A DNA stretch of 64,000 bases, taken from assembly GCA_023376005.1 (NCBI GenBank), contig CM042160.1, positions 87,803,805-87,867,804 on the forward strand. Reading direction: 5' to 3'. This stretch comes from Doryteuthis pealeii. Its lineage: Eukaryota; Mollusca; Cephalopoda; Myopsida; Loliginidae. The notes below the pieces were generated by a model. That model was not told the DNA's origin and did no database searches. It was given only the letters and a program-made list of their open reading frames with translations. Positions 32,240 to 43,331 of this stretch are shown piece by piece (the first letter of the stretch is position 1; every line of letters begins with the position of its first letter). A program made the position numbers and the translations under genes.

Positions 32240-32690
32240 CCTGCTTGAATCGAACTTAACAGACCTAAATTCCACCATTGTATGTTCCCTCATCGAAAAG
32301 AAAAAAAAAAAACCCAAATATCAGGGAATTAAATGAATTTAATGAAATTTTCAATGTTGATATATTAATGTACAAAATATATAATGCACCAGTTATTTTA
32401 TTTAAAAACTTTTACATTTTTCAAGGTTAATTAACTTTGAACCACGCATCTTTGAGAATCTGTGTTATGCCTCAAAGATACGTGGTTCAAATTAACTGAC
32501 CCGAAAAAACGTAATAGTTTTGAAATAAAATAACTAATGAATTATATCTTTTATTCATTAATATATCAACACTGAAAATTTAATTAAATTCGGTTACTTC
32601 CCTGATTTTGGTATTTTTTTCTTTCAGTGGGGTGACATACGATGGTGTAATTTAGGTCCATCTAGTTAGATTTAACCGAAGATATTACCA
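32240..32690. mobile_element. Foldback MITE family 5
   Basis: A nearly complete palindrome of ~450 bp: outer arms AGACCTAAATTCCACCATTG, then ATGAATTTAATGAAATTTTC, and a centre around CTTTGAGAATCTGTGTTATG. Copies at 53700-54115 and 38893-39310. Confidence 0.8.
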
Positions 32691-32779
32691 TTTAAGAAAA
32701 ACTCTGATGAGAAAAGTGACGCAATCCAGGTTTTTTTTTTTTGCACAGTTACATATCTCAAATAGATCTATTTAAACTA

Positions 32780-32915
32780 TAGATGGTAGCCTAACAGGTA
32801 CTACCACTCCAGGTCGGTGAGAGTAGACCTAGGAGTAATGGCAATGAAGGGTACTTCACACTCCCTCGATCTCCAGAACTGAAGCATCACCATCAGATAC
32901 AGTTTAATGTCATAC
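32780..32915 (+). repeat. Repeat family C fragment
   Basis: CCTAACAGGTACTACCACTCC and the following block match the start of 36236-36715. Confidence 0.65.
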
Positions 32916-33004
32916 TTAAAACTTTTTGTTCTTGTTGTGTTGGTGGTGGTAGGCTTACTTCCCCGATACAATCAATATATTCTAAGCCCCACCGGCAGGT
33001 TTGG

Positions 33005-33215
33005 TTTCTTGATTTAATGGCATTGTGGGTTATTTAATACCAAAGGCATCCTTGTAGAAGAACAGTAGTGGTACTATTTAACCCATAGCTAGGGAGATGA
33101 GGGGGGGGTCATACTTTTCCCAAGGATATTTGTCTGAAAGTTGAACACAATAATTTGAACTCATTACTATGATATTGCAGTCAACACATTAGCCACGATG
33201 CAATGTGGACCCCCA
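33005..33215 (-). repeat. SINE family E
   Basis: Shared blocks TTTAATGGCAT, GGGTTATTTAAT, CATCCTTGTAGAAGAACAG and a degenerate tRNA-like head near 33160-33215; relative at 35537-36065. Confidence 0.5.
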
Positions 33216-33249
33216 CCTCCTGCCAACAGGGTATCCATGATGTAGAAGC

Positions 33250-33592
33250 AAGTGCCGTTATAGTATGTGGCCTACCCGGTTTGAATGTGTCCTACCTCAG
33301 TAAGAGTATATTTATAGATATAAGTAGTAGGCAATTTATTGAAACTAATTATTTTTCACATATATTCAATTTCATGAAATGCAATTCAGTCATAAGCTGT
33401 ATATAGTAATTAAGAATAATTAAAAAAGAATTTATCCATAATTTACATGAATCGGAGATCTATTTAATTCTAAAATAGGGTTAGCAATTATTATTATAAC
33501 CTTATAATATGCTTTTTATGGTAGGCGACATACTATAAGAGAGACATAATTTCGTAGGCCACATTCAAAAGGTAGGCCACATATAATGGTAC
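33250..33592. mobile_element. MITE family 2, second copy
   Basis: GTTATAGTATGTGGCCTACC at the left and GGTAGGCCACATATAATGG at the right; the interior is inverted relative to 20497-20832. Confidence 0.75.
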
Positions 33593-33781
33593 CCTTTTTT
33601 TTTTTTTAAGTTTTACTGTGGATGCATAGATATTTGAAAAGTTTAGGATAATCATAAAATGATTTAATTTTCTTATTTTTATTATGAGATTCAAATTTTT
33701 GTATGCATTTCTTTTTTACTAATTATTTCCCTTGGGAAATTCTAAGGATAAGGTGATCTTGAATGCAGACCCCACATAACA

Positions 33782-33952
33782 GACCTGGTAAAAGCTCATA
33801 AGATCATTAATCATCTTAACAACAGCAACCTTGAGCACCTTTTTGATCTCCATCTTTTCTAACACACGTGGGCATGCCTACAAAGTCAGATACAGCTCGC
33901 TCACATGACCTTTCGGAAACATTTTTTCACGCTCAGAGTTGTCCCGAGGCAT
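33782..33952 (+). pseudogene. LINE 3' ORF fragment running into the assembly gap
   Basis: Nearly the same bases as part of 47824-48336 on the opposite strand (CTCATAAGATCATTAATCATC; LNNSNLEHLFDLHL in one frame), with a stop and frame change before TFRKHFFTLRV. Cut by the N run. Confidence 0.75.
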
Positions 33953-34008
33953 GNNNNNNNNNNNNNNNNNNNNNNNNNNNNNNNNNNNNNNNNNNNNNNN
34001 NNNNNNNN
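33953..34008. other. Assembly gap (56 N)
   Basis: Run of N. The left flank is a LINE fragment, and the right flank is the interior of MITE family 6. True size unknown; it lies between the first confirmed syntaxin exon and the candidate upstream exon. Confidence 0.99.
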
Positions 34009-34150
34009 AAAAAGAGAGATTGTTCGTATCTATCTATATTATTTTGTTTGTTTATCTATCTATCTATCTCAGTCTATTCCAAACTATATATCCATCTTCA
34101 AATCTAAACAAGAATTACAACAATTACGATAAATAAACAAGAATTATGAC
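34009..34150 (+). repeat. MITE family 6 interior fragment
   Basis: (ATCT)n and CAGTCTATTCCAAACTATAT match the interior of 39856-40351; termini are lost at the gap. Confidence 0.7.
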
Positions 34151-34170
34151 ATCACTGTTGCTAAGTTCTC

Positions 34171-34668
34171 GGTAATTTATGAGGAAGTGCGTCCCAGTCT
34201 CCTGCCTCAAAAATTGCTACCCGGTGACTATCAAAATAACAACCCCAGCTCATCTTAATTCGTGTTTATTTATCGTAATTTGTCGTAATTCTTGTTTAGA
34301 TATGAAGATGGATATATAGTTTGGAATAGACTGAGATAGATAGATAAACAAACAAAATAATATAGATAGATATGAACAAATGAAGATAGATATTTTCGAC
34401 AAGTAAATGTATTGGGGGGGGTCGCATCTTTTTTTGTCGTAATTCTTGTTTATTTAAACTAAAAACAAGACATTAAACAAACACCAATAAAAAAAGAAAT
34501 CTTAGTATTTAAAGTAATATAGATAAATATGAACAAATTGAGATAGATAGATAGATAGATATGAAGATGGATAGTTTTGAATAGACTGAGCTGGGGTCGT
34601 TATTTTAATAGTCACCGGGTAGCAATTTTTGAGGCAGGAGACCAGGACGCACTTCCTCATAAATTACC
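34171..34668. mobile_element. MITE family 6, copy 1
   Basis: Terminal inverted repeats of ~80 bp beginning GGTAATTTATGAGGAAGTGC. The interior has ATCT/AGAT tracts and repeated GAATTACGAC-type words. No ORF. The copy at 41066-41617 shows an 8-bp target duplication. Confidence 0.85.
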
Positions 34669-34792
34669 CTTATTACAAATAACTTTCACTCAGTGATGTG
34701 GTTTCAAGTATTCTTATTTAATGCTAAGAATTTTAAAACTGATCTATTTGATCAATAGATGTGGACCCCCGTAAGAGATACAGGGAGGGGTT

Positions 34793-34822
34793 CTTCATGG
34801 CGTAATGGTTAACGCGTTGGAC

Positions 34823-34854
<32 letters not shown>

Positions 34855-34855
34855 C
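34793..34855 (+). repeat. SINE family B head with (GT)n
   Basis: GGCGTAATGGTTAACGCGTT, an A-box-like start, runs into a GT dinucleotide tract; the rest of the SINE is missing. Confidence 0.5.
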
Positions 34856-34863
34856 GTGCCTGT

Positions 34864-35265
34864 TGTTACGTACTGAGGGTTATATACCTTTCTTTACTTC
34901 CTTACTGCTTCTATATCTTGGTCATCTATTCTTCTGGCCGGCTTTGCTATTCTGATCGTCTAACATCTTGGTCTGGTCTCTTCTAAGGTCTGGACTTTCT
35001 TCTATGGGGATTTCGGGTCTGGTTTCTGTTAGGGATTTCTCTTTATCAGAAGCCCTGTGTTATTGTTAGTTTTTAGGTAATAAACACAAGACTTCGATTT
35101 ACGTTGATGTTACTTTATTTCCAAATCCCCAACCCAAACAATCTGCAGATGACAGGATGCACATAGAAATGCGACTTACACCTTCGAGCTCCTACCTGCT
35201 AACTGACTGAGTTATTTAGTATCCTTAAACCGGAACAGGGTCTTCTATGGCTTCCGGTTCTCACA
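34864..35265 (-). repeat. LTR (3' LTR remnant) of an LTR retrotransposon
   Basis: 402 bp. Sense (minus) begins TGTGAGAACCGG and ends CGTAACA. It has AATAAA inside. A purine-rich GGGGATGAAT directly precedes it on the sense strand (35266-35276), placing it as a 3' LTR. About 150 bp of possible internal sequence follows at higher coordinates with no domain recognised. Confidence 0.7.
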
Positions 35266-35536
35266 ATTCATCCCCAGAAGGCAAGGTGAGAGTGGGGTCA
35301 AGCGTTGTCACTCACTCTCAAGGCCATCAGCTGCACTAATCGACATTATGATTTCTACAATACCTTAAAAAAGTATTAGGGATCTAATAACTATGTAACA
35401 CTGTGAGTATATAAAATGGAATCAAACCCAACAGTTTAAGGTATAGATAAAGAAAAACAATAATATTAGTAAATAACGAGTATGCCAGACTAAGCTGGAA
35501 CCGTAAACAAACTGAGTCTTCTTTGTGTATGTTTAA

Positions 35537-36065
35537 TTTGTTTAATGGCATATCAATCTATTTGGGTTATTTAATGCCAAATCATCCTTGTAAAAGAACG
35601 GTAGTAGTACTATCTACCCCATAGCAGTGGGTATAAGCTGGTTCATGCCTTTTGTTAAGTTTCTGACCGACATCCTTGGCCAGTTGAAAAGGACTTAAAT
35701 TAAGAAAGTAAGTCCCGAGCTATAGAATCCTTTGGTAAGTGAATAAGTCCTAAGTTATGGAATCCTACATAGTGTCAAAGGTCCAGTGATATAATCCTAT
35801 GTTCCGTCGTCCACGAAGGTTCAAAGCAATATGCGTAGGTATGACCAGAACAGCCTGTATAAATATTATAACAGCAGCAGAGTACTGCCAGTGATTGGCC
35901 AATAGGTTGGTCACATGATTATCGCCGAGTCTTTAAGTAGAAGTGGTCATCCAGCACACATCTTATAATACAAAAATCTCAACACCTTTCCCAAGAATAT
36001 TAGTCCACACTTGCTGACTATGATGTTGCAATCCAGCACGTTATCACTATGCCAGAGTGACTCCC
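35537..36065 (-). repeat. SINE family E copy interrupted by an LTR-like insert
   Basis: Blocks TTTAATGGCATATCAATC and CATCCTTGTAAAAGAACGG at the left and a tRNA-like head (AATCCAGCACGTTATCACTA region) at the right flank the insertion described next. Confidence 0.5.
35655..35975 (+). repeat. LTR-like promoter repeat, copy 1
   Basis: Shares CATCCTTGGCCAGTTGAAAA, GTCGTCCACGAAGG, GTACTGCCAGTGATTGGCCA (a CCAAT-type box on the minus strand) and a TATA-like end with 60035-60335. No coding sequence attached. Confidence 0.55.
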
Positions 36066-36119
36066 TCTAAGGCTTGTGTGTCAGTAAAGCTTTGTATATA
36101 ACAAGTTAAGCAACAATGA

Positions 36120-36715
36120 TTTGGTTTGTTTTGTTTTACAGCATATCAACCTCAGTGGGTCATTTAATGCCGATAAAGTTTTGAAATAAATCAATTCTTA
36201 ATGGATAATACTATTTTTTTATGAATACATTTTTCTATTTAACCCATAGATGGGACCCTAACAGGTACTACCTCTCCGGGTCAGAGTGGACCAGGGAGCA
36301 ATGGTGATGAATGGGGTGTTCCACATTCCCCAAACCTCCAAAACTGGAACCTCACCATCAGATAGAGTTTAACGTCATTCCCAGGACATGTAGACCCTCA
36401 GTCACCGCATTCTAGCACCCATATGATAAAAAGGGCTGGGGCTTGCCATAAGGCCAATAGGGTTGAGAAAATCATATAGGTGCTAGGGCTTGACGTGACT
36501 AGCCAATTGATCGGAGGGGGCATCTCCGATCGCCCGTCTAGCCCAAGATAGGGCCAAAGTGGAGTATTGTAAGTCATGAACTGCTCATCCACCTGGGCTC
36601 TATCCTTAAGCATCACGGGTCGCCACCCACGGCCAACAGGTGGCCCTATTGGGGGAGTCTTACCCCTCTGCAGAAGTGCAGTCGGTGCATTCTAACGCCC
36701 CACCGACAGGGCGGT
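36120..36715 (+). repeat. Repeat family C, long copy
   Basis: AACCCATAGATGGGACCCTA, then GGTACTACCTCTCCGGGTCA and GGGTCGCCACCCACGGCCAA. Nearly collinear with 1965-2570 in reverse and with 62360-62830. Confidence 0.75.
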
Positions 36716-36900
36716 AAGCAACAATGAGACTTGTCAGTATTTACATGGGTGATTACTTAGTAACATTAGATATTGTAAGTAACCTGCGGTCTGTGAGCCA
36801 GACTAATCAAAGCTGAGTAAATAACAAGTTAAGCAATGTTGAGCCTGGTCCATACTTAGATGGGTGACCACTTAACAAGAGCAGGTAACCTGGACAAGGC
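36716..36900 (+). repeat. 5S rRNA-derived SINE, two units
   Basis: 36835-36890 reads GTTAAGCAATGTTGAGCCTG, ACTTAGATGGGTGACCAC, closely resembling the 3' half of eukaryotic 5S rRNA (GTTAAGCAACGT..., TTGGATGGGTGACC). A more diverged unit lies at 36716-36775. Similar sequences are at 58360, 59600 and 60960. Confidence 0.65.
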
Positions 36901-36957
36901 TGTTTGCATTTTCACATAGCTCTAATACCCTTGGGAAAAGTATGCATCCAACTATGA
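36895..36957 (+). repeat. SINE family B fragment
   Basis: ACAAGGCTGTTTGCATTTTC and CCCTTGGGAAAAGTATG. Confidence 0.65.
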
Positions 36958-37114
36958 AGTTTATAAAATGTAATTCAAATGAAATTATTTTTAAAATAGA
37001 ATAAAAACAATATTAGAAGACATTGTATAATATATTTTTTAAATATATTAAAAATCATATAAAATATAAAAAAATATTTTTTTTAAATAATACATACAAA
37101 AATATATATAAAAA

Positions 37115-37755
37115 TCTTATTATAATGGAGATTGTGTGTTTTTCTGTCTGTAACCGAAACTATATTACTACTCAAGTCACAATTCCCTTAATTATTTACG
37201 TCAAATTCTCCATGATTTCATTCTTTTAAACCTTCAGTTATTAATAAAAATTGTTTTACATTATTAATACTGTTGACTATATCTACATACTAATAACATG
37301 CAATTGTATTTATATATACAACAAAATAGCGGTTTACAGTTTGAACGAGAAGGCTAATTTGCATATTGATATTTAAAATTTTATTTTAATAAATATGTGC
37401 TTGGTATTATTGATTTCTAATTGTTTGGTTTTATCTTAAGAAATATAAACAAAAATCTTGTGGATAAATCTTAAAAGAAATTTATTTACAAGAAGAAATA
37501 ATTGTAATATTATCCTTTACTTCCTATTTTAACTAAATAGTTAAATTAGGAAAATTTACCAATGAAAGAGGGGAGTAATGGAAAATGATGGAATAGTTAG
37601 TTTCAAAGTTGTTCTATTTTTCGATTATACCCCCTCTGTTGCAGATCTTTTTATCTGCATTCTTAGTCAGTGTCATTAGCCTTTCTAATTTAATATAATA
37701 TTTTATTACATTAAAACTTAAATACTTGCACCCGGAGGGTGCATATATTTGCTAG
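37115..37755 (+). mobile_element. Non-autonomous Helitron, copy 2
   Basis: 5' TCTTATTATAATGGAGATTG after host A, 3' hairpin GCACCCGGAGGGTGC plus ATATATTTG and CTAG before host T. Same ends as copy 1 (3373-3999), with ~14 bp net length difference. Confidence 0.82.
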
Positions 37756-37936
37756 TATATATAAAATAAATAAAATAAAATATATAAAATATAAAGAATA
37801 TATAAAATATATAAATATATAAAAAAAATATATAAAAAAATAGATTAAAAACAATATTAGAAGACATTGTATAAACATTAGTCTTCTTCAGAGTACATTT
37901 TTTAAAAAACTTTTATATATACATATACATAGATAT

Positions 37937-38279
37937 GGTTATTTCCTATAACCCCAACATAAACAAAGGGGAACCACTCTTGACTGATAAATTATTTATT
38001 TATTTATTGATCTACTAGGAAAAAAGAGGACGGGGTTAGGTTTAGGGTTTAGGGTTAGTTTAATGGGAAAATAAATAAATAATCTATCAGTCCAATTTCC
38101 TATAACTCCAACATAAACAAAGGGGAACCACTCTTGACTGGTAAATTATTTATTTATTTATTGATCTACTAGGAAAAAAGAAGACGGGGTTAGGGTTGGG
38201 TTTTAGGGTTAATTTAATGGGAAAATAAATAAATAATTTATCAGTCAAGAGTGGTTCCCCAGAGTTATAGGAAATAACC
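37937..38279. mobile_element. MITE family 7 with internal direct duplication and TTAGGG-like words
   Basis: Ends GGTTATTTCCTATAAC and inverse. A ~155-bp block (ACAAAGGGGAACCACTCTTG ... GGGTTTAGGGTTAG) is present twice in tandem. Confidence 0.75.
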
Positions 38280-38357
38280 CATAGATATAGTAGATTTTTT
38301 CTAGTATTAGAGAATTGAAAATAAAGTGCAAGAGCTGTATTTATTTGTTTTAAAGTA

Positions 38358-38615
38358 TGATATATTTAAGGGGCAATTGTTACCATTGGTTTCAAAGCAG
38401 TGTGTTAGCCACTTATTGCCAAGACAATATCTCAGGCTAGAGATTCTATGGCTAATGTTGGGGACTAGGTTTTTGAAGACTATAGGTGGGTGGCATGAAC
38501 CTACGGGTATGTATTTTAATTTTTCGTTTAGCTTGTGGTATAGTTTGTGTCTCCTGCTATCTTGACGATAAGTGGCTGCTTTGAAACCAATGTTAACAAT
38601 TTCACCTTAAATCTT
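38358..38615. repeat. Foldback repeat
   Basis: ATTGGTTTCAAAGCAG and its inverse CTGCTTTGAAACCAAT are near the two ends; the interior is not recognised. Confidence 0.55.
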
Positions 38616-38631
38616 TTGAACTCTATAACAA

Positions 38632-38633
<2 letters not shown>

Positions 38634-38692
<59 letters not shown>
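38634..38692. repeat. (AT)n microsatellite
   Basis: About 58 bp of AT dinucleotides. Confidence 0.95.
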
Positions 38693-38697
<5 letters not shown>

Positions 38698-38729
38698 AGA
38701 CCAGATGAGATCATGGTGAGAATGTTTAG

Positions 38730-38890
38730 AGGCCAATTTAGCTCATTCAATAGAGCATCCGCCTTGGAGCTACAAGGTTCTGGATTTGATACTGGCCCTC
38801 GCCGACTCAGCACATGAGTAGCCCAGCTTGTATCTTCACAGTACAGTGGGGAGTTAAGGCAGGTATGGTGCTCCACCTCTTTGAGGCGTA
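38730..38890 (+). repeat. SINE family A, 3'-truncated
   Basis: Head TTTAGCTCATTCAATAGAGC, GGTTCTGGATTTGATACTGG, then CTCAGCACATGAGTAGCC. It breaks off at the start of MITE family 5. Confidence 0.75.
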
Positions 38891-38892
38891 AC

Positions 38893-39310
38893 ACAGATTC
38901 TCAAAGGTACTTAGTTCAAAGTTAAATGACCTGAAAAAATGTAAAAGTTTTTAAATAAAATAACCGGTGCATTATATCTTTTATTCATTAATATATCAAC
39001 ACTGAAAATTTCATTAAATTCGGTTAATTCCTTGATGTAAGAAGAGTAACACGAATTGACCGTCTCATATGACGTACGAAGTCCAGACTGCAAATGGTGG
39101 CGCCCACCAGTCATTTAAGTAGAGACTTGCCGACGGCCTGCCACTAATATTTGCATAATACCATGAACGGTCACTCTAAGTTAACTATCAATAACGGGAG
39201 GTTACTCTAACCTACCCAGACACTTGATTTTTGGGTTTTTTTTTTTTCGGCAGGGTGACATACAATGGTGGAATTTAGGTCTGTTACGTTGGATTTAACC
39301 GAGAGCTCTA
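38893..39310. mobile_element. MITE family 5 half copy carrying a nested repeat
   Basis: The AACACAGATTCTCAAAGGTA end and AAATTCGGTTAATTCC match 53880-54050. The element is interrupted at 39042-39215 by another repeat and resumes with TGACATACAATGGTGGAATT. Confidence 0.7.
39042..39215 (+). repeat. LTR-like dispersed repeat, copy 1
   Basis: Begins TGTAAGAAGAGTAACACGAA, has CGCCCACCAGTCATTTAAGT, and ends near GGGAGGTTACTCTAAC. The second copy is at 43803-43990. Class uncertain (solo LTR or SINE). Confidence 0.6.
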
Positions 39311-39646
39311 TCTGTTTTAAGAACCATGCAATTTCAGTGTAGCCATCAATGAATTCTCCTTTCAGAGAGCTCAACCTACCAGGGTTGGGGGTCATATATA
39401 GTCATTCACATACAGTTCTGTTTCAACAGTTCTGTATCATGTCTCTTCCGTGTGGCTAGACTTTGTAGGCTGTGTCAAGCCAGGATCGAAACCTGATTAC
39501 TCATCAGTCAGAACCTACAGGAAGAGAAGGATAACTTTGGCATTAGATAACCCATGAAGCTTGATATGCCATTAAACAAAGAAACTAAACCAAACCAATG
39601 CTTTATATATATGTAGACTATTTAAATGTTTTAGGCTACTTAAATT

Positions 39647-40436
39647 GGTTATTTCCTATAACTCCAACCTAAAAAAGGGGAACTACTCTGAATGAATTTT
39701 ATCTGTTAATTAATCTACCCATTATTTTCCCATTAAACTAACCCTAAACCCTAACCCTAACTTCTTTTTTTCTAGTAGATCAATAGGTAATTTATTTAAC
39801 TAATGATAATAATCATTTGTAAACAATTAAAGATTCAAGTATCTATTCTTATTATGGTAATTTATGAGGAAGTGCATCCCGGTCTCCTGCCTAAAAAATT
39901 GCTACCCAGTGACTATTAAAATAACAACCCAGGTCAGTCTATTCAAAACTATCCATCTTCATATCTATCTATCTCAATTTGTTCATATTTATCTATATTA
40001 CTTTAAATACTAAGAATCTTTTTTTATTCAGGTTTGTTTAATGTCTTGTTTTTAGTTTAAATAAACAAGAATTACGAGAAAAAAAAGATGCGACCCCCCC
40101 CCAATACATTTACTTGTCAAAAATATCTATATCTTCATTAGTTCATATCTATCTATATTATTTTGTTTGTTTATCTATCTATCTATTTCAGTCTATTCCA
40201 AACTATATATCCATCTTCATATCTAAACAAGAATTACGACAAATTACAATAAATAAACAAGAATTACGACGAGCTGGGGTTGTTATTTTGATAGTCACCG
40301 GGTAGCAATTTTTGAGGCAGGAGATCGGGACGCACTTCCTCATAAATTACCGATTAATAAATAAATAAATAAATAATTTATAAAATTCATTCAGAGTGGT
40401 TCCCCTTTTTCTAGGTTGGAGTTATAGGAAATAACC
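39647..40436. mobile_element. MITE family 7 copy containing a complete MITE family 6
   Basis: GGTTATTTCCTATAACTCCA at the left, its inverse at 40404-40436, and CCCTAAACCCTAACCC inside. MITE family 6 occupies 39856-40351, so family 6 moved after family 7. Confidence 0.8.
39856..40351. mobile_element. MITE family 6, copy 2 (nested)
   Basis: Same ~80-bp inverted ends as 34171-34668, nearly the same length (496 bp). Confidence 0.85.
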
Positions 40437-40644
40437 TAAATATTTATTGTAGTATGAGTCTAGAAAAAAATCCAATGATTCAAGGGAGGTAAGTAAGAAT
40501 TTATATCTTGATTCTTTTTCTTTTATTCAGTGTTTCTAGTTTAGACAAATTCTGTTTGCTATCTTTGAAGATTTATTGCAGCTTGTTGGGAATGTGGATT
40601 CGGATATGCATACGTATACCTCTAGCATTTTATGATAGAAGAGA

Positions 40645-40905
40645 AGAAAGGTAATCTTCAACTTGTTCCTCATAAATTCCTACTATAAAATTAACTGAAC
40701 CCTCATTTTATGTCCGTGTTTTAGCAACAAATGTTTTAAATACGTTTGCAATAAATGTTTTTAAATAAAGAAAATATATTCAGTATTGTAAAATAACGGG
40801 TGCAAGAAAAATAAAACATTTATTGCAAAAACACGGACATAAAATGAAGGTTCAGTTTATTTTATGGTAGGAATTTACGAGGAACAAGTTAAGGATTACC
40901 AAAAG
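40645..40905. mobile_element. Foldback MITE family 8
   Basis: GGTAATCTTCAACTTGTTCC and its inverse bound ~260 bp; ~80-bp arms include TTTTATGTCCGTGTTTT. Confidence 0.75.
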
Positions 40906-41065
40906 AAAGATGGCTAGGCAGAAGTCAGAAAGAGAAAAATGGAATCTTTAAAGAAACAAAAACAAGTTAATTGAAAGATAAAAATTAGTGTGGAGTCACT
41001 CCCTTGTTGCTATTACTTTCAGGTTCACCCTGACCCGGAGCGGTAGTATCTCAGGTGGTCTCATG

Positions 41066-41617
41066 GGTAATTTATGAGGAAGTGCATCCCGGTCTCCTGC
41101 CTCAGAAATTGCTACCCAGTGACTATCAAAATAACGTCCCCAGCTATGTCGTCTCAGATTTTCTTTTATTGATGTTTGTTTAATGTCTTGTTTTTAGTTT
41201 AAATAAACAAGAATTACGACAAAAAAGAAGTGACACCCCACAAATACATTTACTTGTAGAAAATATCTATATCTATCTCCATTTGTTCATATCTATCTAT
41301 ATTATTTTGTTTATCTATCTCAGTCTATTCCAAACTATATATCCATCTTCATATCTAAACAAGAATTACGACAAATTACGATAAATAAACAAGAATTACG
41401 ACAAATTTCTATAAATTAACAAGAATTACGACAAATTATAATAAATAAATAAGAATTACGCCAAAAAAGAGAAGCCCACCTTCTAAAATACATTTAATGC
41501 CCTAAGTTGGTTGTTTTCTTTCAAGTAACACCGATATAGCTGGGGACGTTATTTTAATAGTCACCGGGTAGCAATTTCTGAGGCAGGAGACCAGGACGCA
41601 CTTCCTCATAAATTACC
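41066..41617. mobile_element. MITE family 6, copy 3 with 8-bp target duplication
   Basis: GTCTCATG directly precedes GGTAATTTATGAGG and directly follows the right end AAATTACC. An 8-bp duplication is typical of hAT and a few other superfamilies. The interior has an extra tandem of GAATTACGACAAAT words. Confidence 0.88.
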
Positions 41618-41644
41618 GTCTCATGTATGAGTCAAATAGATCAT

Positions 41645-42127
41645 TTAGAAAATTATTAGTATTAGATAGGAATACTTGATACCATATAATTGTGTATAAA
41701 TTGTTATCATTAGATAGGAATACTTGATACCATATAATTGTGTATAAATTGTTATCATTAGATAGGAATACTTGATACCATATAATTGTGTATAAATTGT
41801 TATCATTAGATAGGAATACTTGATACCATATAATTGTGTATAATTGTTATCATTAGATAGGAATACTTGATACCATATAATTGTGTATAAATTGTTATCA
41901 TTGATAGAATACTTGATACATATAATTGTGTATAAATAATACTTGATACCATATAATTGTGTATAAATTGTTATCATTTGATAGGAATACTTGATACCAT
42001 ATAATTGTGTATAAATTGTTATCATTTGATAGGAATACTTGATACCATATAATTGTGTATAAATTGTTATCATTTGATAGGAATACTTGATACCATATAA
42101 CTGTGTGCAAACAAATTATTATTATTA
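41645..42127. repeat. 48-bp satellite array
   Basis: About nine units of a 48-bp monomer (ACTTGATACCATATAATTGT ... TTAGATAGGAAT). The 142-aa ORF here is a repeat artefact, since 48 is a multiple of 3. Confidence 0.95.
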
Positions 42128-42589
42128 CTAGCAACAGAAAACACCCTCCAGGCGTCGTAAAAATTAATTTTTGAAAGACATTGCCTGAGAGGGTGGGAGT
42201 TAAAAATTCAATGTCAGAGGGTTTGTATCATAAGTAAGCAAAATCCTCATATTTATTAAAGGAGTAAAAAAAATAAAACAATTTGAAATGAAAACTGAGC
42301 CCCGTCCCTCTCAAATAAAATGTTGCATGCATGTAATAATCAAACAATTATTTTGAAAATTTTAACCAAAATCGTAGGTATTTATTTATTTGTAAACTTT
42401 TTAGTTAACTTCTTGTTACTGTAAAAAAAAAAAAAAAAAAGAAGAAAGTAAAAAAAACAATTTTTAAGATTGCTTATTCAAATTTTGGGTGTATATAGCA
42501 TAAGAATATTGTGACGTAAACTGTGATGTAGAGCTATGACGTAGTTTTTGTTACAGACAGAAATACAGACAATCTCCATTATTAATAGA
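42128..42589 (-). mobile_element. Non-autonomous Helitron inserted in the satellite
   Basis: Minus strand begins TCTATTAATAATGGAGATTG after host A and ends with hairpin ACGCC-TGGAG-GGTGT, TTTCTGTTG and CTAG before host T. 462 bp. The start is related to the 3373 and 37115 copies, while the interior and 3' hairpin differ, so it is another subfamily. Confidence 0.75.
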
Positions 42590-43310
42590 TAGTTACTTGA
42601 AACTCTATAATTATGTAAGAATTATTATTATTAGATAAGAACATATGAAATCATATATAATTGTGTATAAATTGTTAGTATTAGATAAGAATACTTGATA
42701 CCATTTAACTGTGTGCAAATAAATTATTATAATACTAGTTACTTGAAACACTATGAGTGTGTATAAATTATTAATATCAAATAAGAATACTTGATACCAT
42801 TTAACTGTGTGCAAATAAATTATTATAATACTAGTTACTTGAAACACTATGAGTGTGTATAAATTATTAATATCAAATAAGAATACTTGATATCATTTAA
42901 CTGTGTGCAAATAAATTATTATAATACTAGTTACTTGAAACACTATGAGTGTGTATAAATTATTAATATCAAATAAGAATACTTGATATCATTTAACTGT
43001 GTGCAAATAAATTATTATAATACTAGTTACTTGAAACACTATGAGTGTGTATAAATTATTAATATCAAATAAGAATACTTGATATCATTTAACTGTGTGC
43101 AAATAAATTATTATAATACTAGTTACTTGAAACACTATGAGTGTGTATAAATTATTAATATCAAATAAGAATACTTGATATCATTTAACTGTGTGCAAAT
43201 AAATTATTATAATACTAGTTACTTGAAAACTATGAGTGTGTATAAATTATTAATATCAAATAAGAATACTTGATATCATATAACTGTGTGCAAACAAATG
43301 GTTATTATTA
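42590..43310. repeat. 96-bp higher-order satellite (dimer of the 48-bp monomer)
   Basis: About seven copies of a 96-bp unit with two 48-bp halves: ACTTGAAACACTATGAGTGT... and ACTTGATA(C/T)CATTTAACTGT.... The halves align with the monomer at 41645-42127. Confidence 0.93.
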
Positions 43311-43331
43311 AAAGGAATAGTTGAAACTTAA

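Noticed and set aside
37860..37915. CTGAAGAAGAC on the minus strand as a hammerhead
   Set aside because: No GAAA follows the would-be stem II.
41645..42134. 142-aa and 78-aa minus-strand ORFs with a 16-residue repeat
   Set aside because: The 48-bp satellite period is a multiple of three, so any stop-free frame stays open; not a protein.
41645..43310. CRISPR-like array
   Set aside because: Units are contiguous satellite monomers without unique spacers, in a eukaryotic context.
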